A stretch of 17,548 nt of DNA from an uncultured Collinsella sp. (lineage in GTDB: Bacteria; Actinomycetota; Coriobacteriia; Coriobacteriales; Coriobacteriaceae): contig UROZ01000033.1 in assembly GCA_900549655.1 (NCBI GenBank), positions 1-17,548 on the forward strand, read 5' to 3'. Numbering within the stretch: position 1 is the first letter of the stretch; each line of letters opens with the position of its first letter. Positions 1 to 5,539 of this stretch are shown in pieces. Both the position numbers and the translations under genes were made by a program. Under the pieces are notes generated by a model, which saw only the letters and a list, made by a program, of their open reading frames with translations, made no database searches and was not told the origin of the DNA.

Positions 1-905
1 CGATCGTCGGTCCGACGGCGGTTGGTAAGAGTGATGTTGCCGACCGTTTGGCGGCTCGTCTTTCGTCCGAAGTGCTGTCGTGCGATGCGATGCAAATCTA
101 TCGCGGCATGGACATCGGTACCGCAAAGATGGCGCCCGATGAGTGTACGGCGCCGCTGCGTCTCGTCGACATTGTAGAGCCGGGTGTGGCGTACTCTGCG
201 GCGCTTTATCAGGCTGACGCTCGCGCGCATGTTGAGCGTTTGCTTGGCGAGGGCCGCCTACCGGTGTTTTGCGGGGGCACAGGCTTGTATCTCAAGGCCG
301 CCCTGGATGAGATGGATTTTCCCTCGGGCGAGCTTGAGGACGATCGTCGCGCGGAGTATCAGGAGCTTGCCGAGCGCATAGGCGAGGAAGCGCTGCACGC
401 GCTGCTTGCCGAACGTGACCCCGAGTCCGCTGCGGTCATCCACCCTCATAATGTTCGTCGCGTGATTCGCGCGCTTGAAATGCACGATGATGGTGTGTCC
501 TACGCGCAGCAAAAGTCGCAGTTTAGTGTTCCGCGCGAGCATTATCACGCTCTGTGGTTTGGATTGATGCGTAATCGCGAGGCGCTTTATGAGCGCATTA
601 ACCTTCGTGTCGACCTGATGTTTGAGCAGGGTCTTGTTGATGAGGTTCGCGGTCTTATGGACCAGGGGCTGGGAGATGCCCTGACTTCGATGCAGGCGAT
701 TGGCTATAAAGAGATTATCGATGCCCTTAACGGCGTGATTTCTATGGATGAGGCTCGCGAACTCATCAAGACGCGTTCGCGTCGCTATGCCAAGCGTCAG
801 CTTTCGTGGTTTAAACGCGATGACCGCATTGTGTGGTTTGATATGGACGTGTTTACGATCGATGAGGTCGTTGAGGATATCCTTCATCGTATCGAGGCGG
901 CCTAA
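1..905 (+). CDS. miaA: tRNA dimethylallyltransferase MiaA, 5' end outside window
   Basis: MiaA transfers a dimethylallyl group to N6 of A37 in tRNAs that read UNN codons, the first step of ms2i6A formation. The reading frame is open from base 3, so the gene begins upstream of the window. The P-loop GPTAVGKS is encoded at 9-32. It is followed by the family motifs CDAMQIYRGMDIGTAK, CGGTGLYLKA, NVRRVIRALE, SMQAIGYKE and RRYAKRQLSWF, in the usual order. Only a few N-terminal residues appear to be missing. An internal TTG at 48 could be mistaken for a start, but it lies after the P-loop. The TAA stop overlaps the hflX ATG by one base (TAATG), so translation of the two genes is probably coupled. 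MiaA next to HflX is a common bacterial arrangement. The identification is secure. Confidence 0.96.
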   Translation, partial: IVGPTAVGKSDVADRLAARLSSEVLSCDAMQIYRGMDIGTAKMAPDECTAPLRLVDIVEPGVAYSAALYQADARAHVERLLGEGRLPVFCGGTGLYLKAALDEMDFPSGELEDDRRAEYQELAERIGEEALHALLAERDPESAAVIHPHNVRRVIRALEMHDDGVSYAQQKSQFSVPREHYHALWFGLMRNREALYERINLRVDLMFEQGLVDEVRGLMDQGLGDALTSMQAIGYKEIIDALNGVISMDEARELIKTRSRRYAKRQLSWFKRDDRIVWFDMDVFTIDEVVEDILHRIEAA

Positions 906-2194
906 TGGCTCGGTTTCCCCTTGTTCCCACAGCACCTGAGCCCGAACGTGCCGTTCTTGTCGGAGTTGAGTGGCGCGATAACGCCTGGCCGCTCGATCGT
1001 TCGCTTGACGAGCTTGAGCGCCTTGCCCATACGGCTGGCGCTCAGTGCGTGGCGCGTTTGTCACAGCGTCTGGTTAAGCCGTATCCAAAATCGTTTATCG
1101 GCTCCGGTAAGGTTGAGGAGCTTTGCGGGCTCGTGCATCGTATGGATGCTGATGTTGTTATCTTCGACGATGATTTAACGCCCTCTCAGCAGTCGTATCT
1201 TGAGAAAGCCGTGGGCGAACCGGTTAAGATTATCGACCGTACGGCGTTGATTCTCGATATCTTTGGCCTGCACGCTCAGACTCGTGAGGGTCGCCTGCAG
1301 GTGCAGCTAGCCCAATTGCAGTATCTGTTGCCCCGCTTGCGCGGTATGTGGAGCCACCTTGCTAAAGAGCAGACACGCGGTGGCATTGGTTCACGCTTTG
1401 GTCAGGGCGAAAGCCAGCTCGAGGTTGACCGACGTTTAATTCGCAACAAGATCGCCGCGCTTCGTCGCGAGCTTAAGCAGGTTGAACAGCGCCGGGATGT
1501 CCAGTCAAAGAGCCGTATCGAGTCGCCAGCGTTTCGCGTTGCCTTAGCCGGTTATACCAATGCCGGTAAGTCGACGTTGCTCAATCGCCTGACCGGGTCT
1601 ACGGTGCTTTCACAGGACAAATTGTTTGCCACGCTCGATCCGACGACGCGCTCGTATCGCTTGCCCGGTGGTCGTGGCATGACCGTTACCGATACCGTTG
1701 GCTTTATCCAAAAGCTACCGCATGGTCTCGTTGATGCCTTTAAGTCCACGCTGTCTGAGGTCCTTGGTGCCGACTTGATCCTTAAAGTTGTGGATGCCTC
1801 TGACGAGGACTACGAGCGCCAACTCGAGGCAGTCGATCGCGTTCTTGACGAGATCGGTGCCGGCGAGCGTTTGACGCTTACGGTGTTCAATAAAATCGAC
1901 CTACTCGATAGCGTCGATCGATTGAGTTTCCGTCGTCGCTATCCCGAGGCCGTGCTGTTTTCGGCCCAGACGGGCGAGGGGCTCGACGATCTCGTCGACC
2001 GAATTGCTCGAGAGGCGGCTGCCACCGATGTGTTGCTCTCCGCTGATATCCCGTATCGCGAGGGCGCACTCATCACGCTGGTGCATGAGCAGGGAACCCT
2101 TCTGCATGAGGAATATCTAGAGGACGGCGTTCGCATTGTGGCGAAGTTACCGGCTCGAATCGCGCCGCGTCTTGAGCGCTATCGTACGGAATAA
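905..2194 (+). CDS. hflX: Ribosome-associated GTPase HflX
   Basis: HflX is a GTPase that binds the 50S subunit and splits or rescues stalled ribosomes, mainly under stress. The 429-residue product has the full architecture. The N-terminal HflX domain covers about residues 15-155, including GKVEEL near 69 and the glycine-rich GIGSRFGQGESQLE near 160-173. A helical linker (about 175-205) follows, then the G domain: G1 GYTNAGKST (216-224), a TLDPTTR switch segment (243-249), G3 DTVGF (263-267), G4 NKID (329-332) and G5 SAQTG (353-357). The ATG overlaps the miaA stop, and no independent ribosome-binding site is needed if the two are coupled. Its 3' end overlaps the convergent DUF1624 gene by 16 bp. 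Confidence 0.96.
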   Translation: MARFPLVPTAPEPERAVLVGVEWRDNAWPLDRSLDELERLAHTAGAQCVARLSQRLVKPYPKSFIGSGKVEELCGLVHRMDADVVIFDDDLTPSQQSYLEKAVGEPVKIIDRTALILDIFGLHAQTREGRLQVQLAQLQYLLPRLRGMWSHLAKEQTRGGIGSRFGQGESQLEVDRRLIRNKIAALRRELKQVEQRRDVQSKSRIESPAFRVALAGYTNAGKSTLLNRLTGSTVLSQDKLFATLDPTTRSYRLPGGRGMTVTDTVGFIQKLPHGLVDAFKSTLSEVLGADLILKVVDASDEDYERQLEAVDRVLDEIGAGERLTLTVFNKIDLLDSVDRLSFRRRYPEAVLFSAQTGEGLDDLVDRIAREAAATDVLLSADIPYREGALITLVHEQGTLLHEEYLEDGVRIVAKLPARIAPRLERYRTE

Positions 2195-2883
2195 ACGAGC
2201 TCTAGTACGCCTAGAATGACAGGCTGATGGAGCAGGTAGAACGGTAAGGCATGCCGACCGAGGACTGCGAGCGCCGGGATGGGATTGGCGTATGCCCATG
2301 CCGGCGCTTCGTGCCTTGATGCTTGTGATGCCTGGGCTGTAAAGAAGCCGGTAAGGTACATAAAGACAAACGGAATGAGCGGATAGTAATCTCCCGAAAC
2401 AAAATCCGGGCCCGGGAATCCAAGCCATGCCAGGTAGGGGAGTGGGTAGACCGCCTTTGGAATGCCCCAGGTTAGGGTAAAAAGAACAAGGCATACTGCG
2501 ATGCCCCACGAGCCCGGTATTTTTTGGAGTAACGGACGGGTGAGTGCAACCACCGCGGTGCACACCGCCATGCAATAAATGATGCCAAAGTTTACCGAAT
2601 CGTCGACTGATACCAGTGTCGTTGCAATCCATACGATCAAGGCCGCGGCCGCGTATTTGAGGGCGCGCTTAACGTTATTGCGCGAGAACGTGCACATCCA
2701 GCCGGCGATAAACAAAAATACCCAGCTGATACTAGCGCGCCAGATATCCTGGAAAACCGTTTCGGTAAACCATGGCATATCCCATCCATATAGGTAAGCC
2801 AAATCGTAGCAGGCGTGGAAACCTGCCATCGATAGCATCGTAAACCCGCGGATGGTATCAAATATGGTGATGCGTTTTTGCAT
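2179..2883 (-). CDS. DUF1624 / HGSNAT-like multi-pass membrane protein
   Basis: This 234-residue integral membrane protein begins with IFDTIRGFTMLSMAGFHACYD and contains GDYYPLIPFVFMYLTGFF (about 164-181) and GRHALPFYLLHQPVI (about 209-223). These are typical of the DUF1624 family, related to the catalytic domain of heparan-alpha-glucosaminide N-acetyltransferase. About seven hydrophobic segments are visible, near 12-30, 50-66, 76-92, 98-115, 127-141, 166-184 and 205-230. The substrate is unknown; acyl transfer to a cell-envelope sugar is the family-based guess. The ATG overlaps the lexA stop by one base (TAATG) and has no obvious Shine-Dalgarno, so translation probably depends on lexA. It would then share lexA's SOS control. 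The 3' end overlaps hflX by 16 bp on the other strand. Confidence 0.85.
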   Translation of the reverse strand: MQKRITIFDTIRGFTMLSMAGFHACYDLAYLYGWDMPWFTETVFQDIWRASISWVFLFIAGWMCTFSRNNVKRALKYAAAALIVWIATTLVSVDDSVNFGIIYCMAVCTAVVALTRPLLQKIPGSWGIAVCLVLFTLTWGIPKAVYPLPYLAWLGFPGPDFVSGDYYPLIPFVFMYLTGFFTAQASQASRHEAPAWAYANPIPALAVLGRHALPFYLLHQPVILGVLELVYSVR

Positions 2884-3527
2884 TACGAGAACCGGCGCAT
2901 TAATCCGACAACCTTACCCAAAATAACGGGGTTCGTCGCATAGATGGGCTCCATGGTGTCGTTCTCGGGCTGCAGGCGCACGCGCCCCTGCTCCTTGTAG
3001 AATGTCTTGACGGTCGCCGAGCCATCGATCATGGCCACGACGATTTCGCCGTTCATGGCGCTCTTTTGCTCGCGAACGATAATGTAGTCACCGTTGTAGA
3101 TGCCGACATTGATCATTGAGTTGCCGTGCACTTCAAGGATAAAGGAGCCCTGGTCTGTGGCGATTTCGGTCGGGATGGTAAAGGTGTCCTCGATATTTTG
3201 CTCGGCCAGAATGGGAATCCCAGCCGCGACGCGACCGACGAGCGGCAGCGAGACCGTTCCGCGGGGCGCTGTGGGTTCATCGGATTTGGAAATCGAGACG
3301 GAAGATCCGTCCTCATCAAAAAGCTCTAGGGCGCGAGGCTTGGTGGCATCGCGCTTGAGCAGACCTCGAGCCTCCAGGGCAGAGAGATGAGCATGCACCG
3401 TGCTGGGGGAGGAGAGGCCTACGGCCGATGCCATCTCGCGCACACTGGGCGGATAGCCCTTCTCCTGCTGATATTCCTTGATGAAGTCGTAAATCTGCTG
3501 CTGACGCTTGGTAATTTTGCGAGCCAT
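2883..3527 (-). CDS. lexA: SOS repressor LexA
   Basis: LexA represses DNA-damage genes and inactivates itself by RecA-stimulated cleavage. The 214-residue protein has an N-terminal winged helix (MARKITKRQQQIYDFI, then PPSVREMASAVGLSSPSTVHAHL at about 26-48). The C-terminal S24 peptidase domain has the scissile Ala102-Gly103 pair (GRVAAGIP), the nucleophile Ser137 (HGNSM) and the general base Lys174 (ATVKTF). The frame stays open upstream to 3632, but that extension would run through the LexA boxes. ATG 3527 is preceded by AGAGGA with good spacing and gives the standard LexA N-terminus and length, so I chose it. The gene is divergent from the LysM gene, as lexA is from yneA in Bacillus. It should repress itself through the boxes at 3551-3620. 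Confidence 0.97.
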   Translation of the reverse strand: MARKITKRQQQIYDFIKEYQQEKGYPPSVREMASAVGLSSPSTVHAHLSALEARGLLKRDATKPRALELFDEDGSSVSISKSDEPTAPRGTVSLPLVGRVAAGIPILAEQNIEDTFTIPTEIATDQGSFILEVHGNSMINVGIYNGDYIIVREQKSAMNGEIVVAMIDGSATVKTFYKEQGRVRLQPENDTMEPIYATNPVILGKVVGLMRRFS

Positions 3528-3550
3528 CAGGGGATCCTCTCTGCCAATGT

Positions 3551-3620
3551 CAAACAAATGTTCGATTATTGCTTGACAGGAACAACTGTTCGAAGATAAT
3601 AATAACCGAACATTCGTTCT
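3551..3620. promoter_or_regulatory. Three LexA (SOS) boxes spaced 28 bp apart
   Basis: Three 14-bp sites match the Gram-positive LexA palindrome CGAAC-N4-GTTCG with one mismatch each: CAAACAAATGTTCG at 3551-3564, GGAACAACTGTTCG at 3579-3592 and CGAACATTCGTTCT at 3607-3620. Start-to-start spacing is exactly 28 bp in both intervals. The middle box lies inside the spacer of the LysM promoter, the third covers its expected transcription start, and the first is closest to lexA. Occupied boxes should therefore block both directions. Consensus from Bacillus and mycobacteria; occupancy is inferred. Confidence 0.9.
3573..3600 (+). promoter_or_regulatory. Promoter of the LysM/SOS gene
   Basis: A perfect -35 TTGACA (3573-3578) is followed after 16 bp by GATAAT (3595-3600), five of six matches to the -10 consensus. 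Transcription would start near 3607 and leave a leader of about 80 nt before the ATG at 3688. The middle LexA box fills the spacer, which is a classic repression geometry. Confidence 0.75.
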
Positions 3621-3687
3621 CGCGCTAGACATTTTTGTCCGCGCGGCTTGATAAAACTGTTCTCAGCAAAACACGCGAGAGGAGAAC

Positions 3688-4140
3688 ATGATGAACGCAA
3701 CGAATATGGTCCAGGGAAACCTGGCCCTTAAACTCGAGACGCCTGCAGAACCCACTTTTACGGTTGTTCAGGGTGGCCGCTCCGGCTTTCAGCCTTTGAC
3801 CGTAAAGCCTGCTCGCAATCAGCAGGCTGTAGTTGCGCCGGCCCGCGTTGCCCTGAAGGTTCCGACGATTGTCGCCGTTGCCGTTGCGCTTACGCTCTTC
3901 GTTGTCCTCGCTACGTCGGTCTTTAGCGCTCGTCACGCCGCGTATGCCGAGTCCGTTTCCAACGTTACCTACGAGACTATTCGCGTTCAGCCTGGTGATT
4001 CTCTTTGGTCGCTTGCCGAGGAATATCCTATCGAAGGCCTTTCCACGCAAGAGACTTCCGACATGATCCGTAACGTCAATCATCTGGAGCATGGTTCGCT
4101 CGCCGCCGGTGCGCATCTTAAGGTTCCTGCTCGTTCGTAA
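3688..4140 (+). CDS. LysM membrane protein, likely SOS cell-division inhibitor (YneA-like)
   Basis: This 150-residue protein has an N-terminal cytoplasmic stretch of about 55 residues and one transmembrane segment (about 58-78, VPTIVAVAVALTLFVVLAT). An extracytoplasmic LysM domain at about 95-147 contains YETIRVQPGDSLWSLAEEY and ends LKVPARS. A membrane anchor plus LysM, encoded divergently from lexA, is the arrangement of Bacillus YneA and mycobacterial Rv2719c, which halt septation during the SOS response. The function here is inferred from that architecture and from the LexA boxes over its promoter. GAGAGGAG lies 4-12 bp before an ATGATG, so the start could be either ATG. Its N-terminal tail is longer than I expect for YneA. 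nrdR follows after 51 bp. Confidence 0.82.
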   Translation: MMNATNMVQGNLALKLETPAEPTFTVVQGGRSGFQPLTVKPARNQQAVVAPARVALKVPTIVAVAVALTLFVVLATSVFSARHAAYAESVSNVTYETIRVQPGDSLWSLAEEYPIEGLSTQETSDMIRNVNHLEHGSLAAGAHLKVPARS

Positions 4141-4153
4141 TCATTATCGCGCT

Positions 4154-4197
4154 GCGCATGGTACCCTTGTTATCGTTTAAGAGGAGGTACCATGCGC
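4154..4197 (+). promoter_or_regulatory. 12-bp inverted repeat enclosing the nrdR start codon
   Basis: GCGCATGGTACC (4154-4165) and GGTACCATGCGC (4186-4197) are perfect inverted repeats around a 20-nt loop. The right arm contains the nrdR ATG (4192-4194), and the Shine-Dalgarno GAGGAGG (4181-4187) lies in the loop and the edge of the stem. In a transcript that reads through from the LysM gene the start codon would be paired. An extended -10-like TGTTATCGT (4168-4176) in the loop could instead give a short transcript lacking the left arm. Confidence 0.6.
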
Positions 4198-4635
4198 TGT
4201 CCCAAATGTGGCAAGGCACATACCCGCGTCGTTGATTCCCGTATGCAGGAGTCAAATAACACCATTAAGCGCCGTCGCGAATGTTGTTCGTGTAACTATC
4301 GCTTTACAACGTTTGAGCGATGCGAAGACCCAATCGAGGTCATTAAGTCAGACGGAACCAAGCAGCGGTTCGATCGCAATAAGCTGCTCGTCGGCTTGAT
4401 GCGCGCCACCATCAAGCGTGATATCGATACTAAGAAGCTCAATGAGATTATCGACGACATCGAGGTCGAGCTGCGCTCTCGCACGCTGACGGCCGTCACG
4501 TCGCATGAGTTGGGTGACATGGTGCTCAAGCGCTTGGCAAAGATCGACAAGGTGGCGTACATCCGTTTTGCCTCGGTCTACCGCGATTTCAAAGACGTCG
4601 ATGAGTTTCTGCAAGAGCTCGACAAGCTAAGGTGA
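4192..4635 (+). CDS. nrdR: Transcriptional repressor NrdR
   Basis: NrdR represses ribonucleotide reductase genes when dATP is high, binding NrdR boxes in their promoters. The 147-residue product has the usual length. A zinc ribbon at the N-terminus uses Cys3, Cys6, Cys31 and Cys34 (MRCPKCGKAH ... RRRECCSCNYRFTTFE). An ATP-cone domain at about 49-139 starts VIKSDGTKQRFDRNKL. The start is certain because the family begins MRCP and a strong GAGGAGG precedes it. It sits between a probable SOS gene and dut, placing dNTP supply control next to DNA-damage control. The gap to dut is 4 bp, so the two are co-transcribed. Confidence 0.97.
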   Translation: MRCPKCGKAHTRVVDSRMQESNNTIKRRRECCSCNYRFTTFERCEDPIEVIKSDGTKQRFDRNKLLVGLMRATIKRDIDTKKLNEIIDDIEVELRSRTLTAVTSHELGDMVLKRLAKIDKVAYIRFASVYRDFKDVDEFLQELDKLR

Positions 4636-4639
4636 TTCC

Positions 4640-5083
4640 ATGTCCAACATTACCGTCAACATAAAGCGCCTCGACCCCACCGTCGAGCTTCCCAAATACG
4701 CCCATCCCACTGATGCCGGCTTGGATTTGCGCTCCAACGAGGACTGCGTCCTGAAGCCCTTCGAACGCCGTCTGGTCTCTACGGGGCTGGCCATCGCCCT
4801 GCCCGATGGCTACGCCGGCTTCGTCCAGCCCCGCAGCGGCTTGGCCATCAAGCAGGGCCTGTCTATAGTCAATACGCCGGGCCTCATCGACGCCCACTAC
4901 CGAGGAGAACTTAAGGTTATCCTCATCAACCTGGATCCCTCCATTAACATTCAAATCAATAAAGGCGACCGCATAGCCCAACTCGTCATCCAAGAAGTCC
5001 CCACGGTCAACCTCATAGAAGTAGAAGAACTAGACAAAACCGACCGAGGCAACGGAGGCTTCGGCTCCAGCGGCGTCGCCTAG
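4640..5083 (+). CDS. dut: dUTP diphosphatase (dUTPase)
   Basis: This enzyme hydrolyses dUTP to dUMP and pyrophosphate, keeping uracil out of DNA and supplying dTMP synthesis. The 147-residue protein has all five trimeric dUTPase motifs in order: I AGLDLRS (26-32), II PRSGLA (64-69), III GLIDAHYRGE (81-90) with catalytic Asp85, IV GDRIAQLVI (109-117) and V RGNGGFGSSG (136-145). The last residues form the mobile arm that closes the active site of the neighbouring subunit. It follows nrdR by 4 bp, with only AAGGTGA inside the nrdR 3' end as a ribosome-binding site. Codon use near the 3' end (ATA, CTA, CGA, GGA) is less typical than in neighbouring genes. Confidence 0.97.
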   Translation: MSNITVNIKRLDPTVELPKYAHPTDAGLDLRSNEDCVLKPFERRLVSTGLAIALPDGYAGFVQPRSGLAIKQGLSIVNTPGLIDAHYRGELKVILINLDPSINIQINKGDRIAQLVIQEVPTVNLIEVEELDKTDRGNGGFGSSGVA

Positions 5084-5114
5084 GGGCGCTCTTATCCCTC
5101 CCGCCCGCTCTCAC

Positions 5115-5149
5115 ACATATCATTCCATGCTCAAACATTCTCGCTTCGC
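5115..5149 (+). repeat. Intergenic palindromic repeat, left half only (copy 1)
   Basis: This 35-bp stretch matches 5186-5220 of copy 2 with two substitutions, including the identical core CTCAAACATTCTCGCTTCGC. The match stops abruptly at 5149, in the middle of the repeat unit, so this looks like a truncated copy. It lies just downstream of dut in the 456-bp stretch (5084-5539) where I see no gene. Confidence 0.75.
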
Positions 5150-5167
5150 AGGGGCGCACGGATCCCG

Positions 5168-5265
5168 CTTTCGCCTGAGCCCCATACATATCATCCCGTG
5201 CTCAAACATTCTCGCTTCGCTGCGAAACTGCGCGCGGGACGATATGTATGGGGCTCAGGCGAAAG
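5168..5265 (+). repeat. Long palindromic repeat (copy 2)
   Basis: The element has perfect 25-bp inverted arms (5168-5192 and 5241-5265). They continue inward for about nine more bases with one mismatch and one G-T pair. The 30-base centre (5202-5231) contains the mini-palindrome TTCGCTGCGAA. The inner part, from ACATATCATCCC to GGGACGATATGT, is shared with copies 1 and 3. It resembles REP/BIME or miniature mobile elements in form. I cannot name its family, and no coding sequence is evident. Confidence 0.8.
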
Positions 5266-5297
5266 GGCTACATGCTTGACATAAAACAATCTTTCTA

Positions 5298-5344
5298 GTT
5301 AGCCGATGCGATAAAGGGATGCCTCCTTTGTCGCATCGGCTAAC
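5298..5344. terminator. Strong hairpin between repeats, candidate bidirectional terminator
   Basis: Twenty-base arms (5298-5317 and 5325-5344) pair completely apart from one U-G position, around the 7-base loop GATGCCT. The sequences beyond both ends are AT-rich: TCTATTTATATTTTCC to the right, and TAGAAAGATTGTTTT on the other strand. It sits between the converging dut and glycosyltransferase genes, where a two-way terminator is expected. The T-runs are not continuous, so the role is uncertain. Confidence 0.5.
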
Positions 5345-5440
5345 TCTATTTATATTTTCCTGTTTTACCTTTGCAGGTTCTAATGGAGGGGATACCGAAG
5401 TAGCTGCTAGTAAGTAAACGTAGCTGCTCAGCAGGAGCCG

Positions 5441-5513
5441 CCCATATATCGTTCCACGCGCAGTTTCGCAGCGCAGCGAGAATGTTTGAGCATGGGATGA
5501 TATATAGGGGCCT
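5441..5513 (-). repeat. Palindromic repeat in opposite orientation (copy 3)
   Basis: The reverse complement of this stretch aligns with copy 2 across its whole inner part, from ATATCATCCC through CTCAAACATTCTCGC and GCTGCGAAACTGCGCG to ACGATAT, with a few substitutions. It has its own imperfect inverted ends, ATATATCGTTCCACGC (5445-5460) and GCATGGGATGATATAT (5490-5505). Copies 2 and 3 face each other across the hairpin at 5298-5344. It ends about 27 bp beyond the stop codon of the minus-strand glycosyltransferase gene. Confidence 0.75.
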
Positions 5514-5539
5514 CCCACAGGTAAGCGGACAGTCCAATG

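Noticed and set aside
258..1064. A 268-codon open frame on the minus strand across miaA and hflX
   Set aside because: It is antisense to two well-supported enzymes, shows no recognisable motifs and has no ribosome-binding site; it is a by-product of codon composition.
5115..5513. CRISPR array
   Set aside because: Only three copies, in mixed orientation, with unequal spacing and one truncated; no cas genes nearby.
5255..5518. Minus-strand 87-codon frame across the repeat cluster
   Set aside because: It is made of the palindromic repeats and the hairpin and has no motif or ribosome-binding site; a repeat explanation is better.
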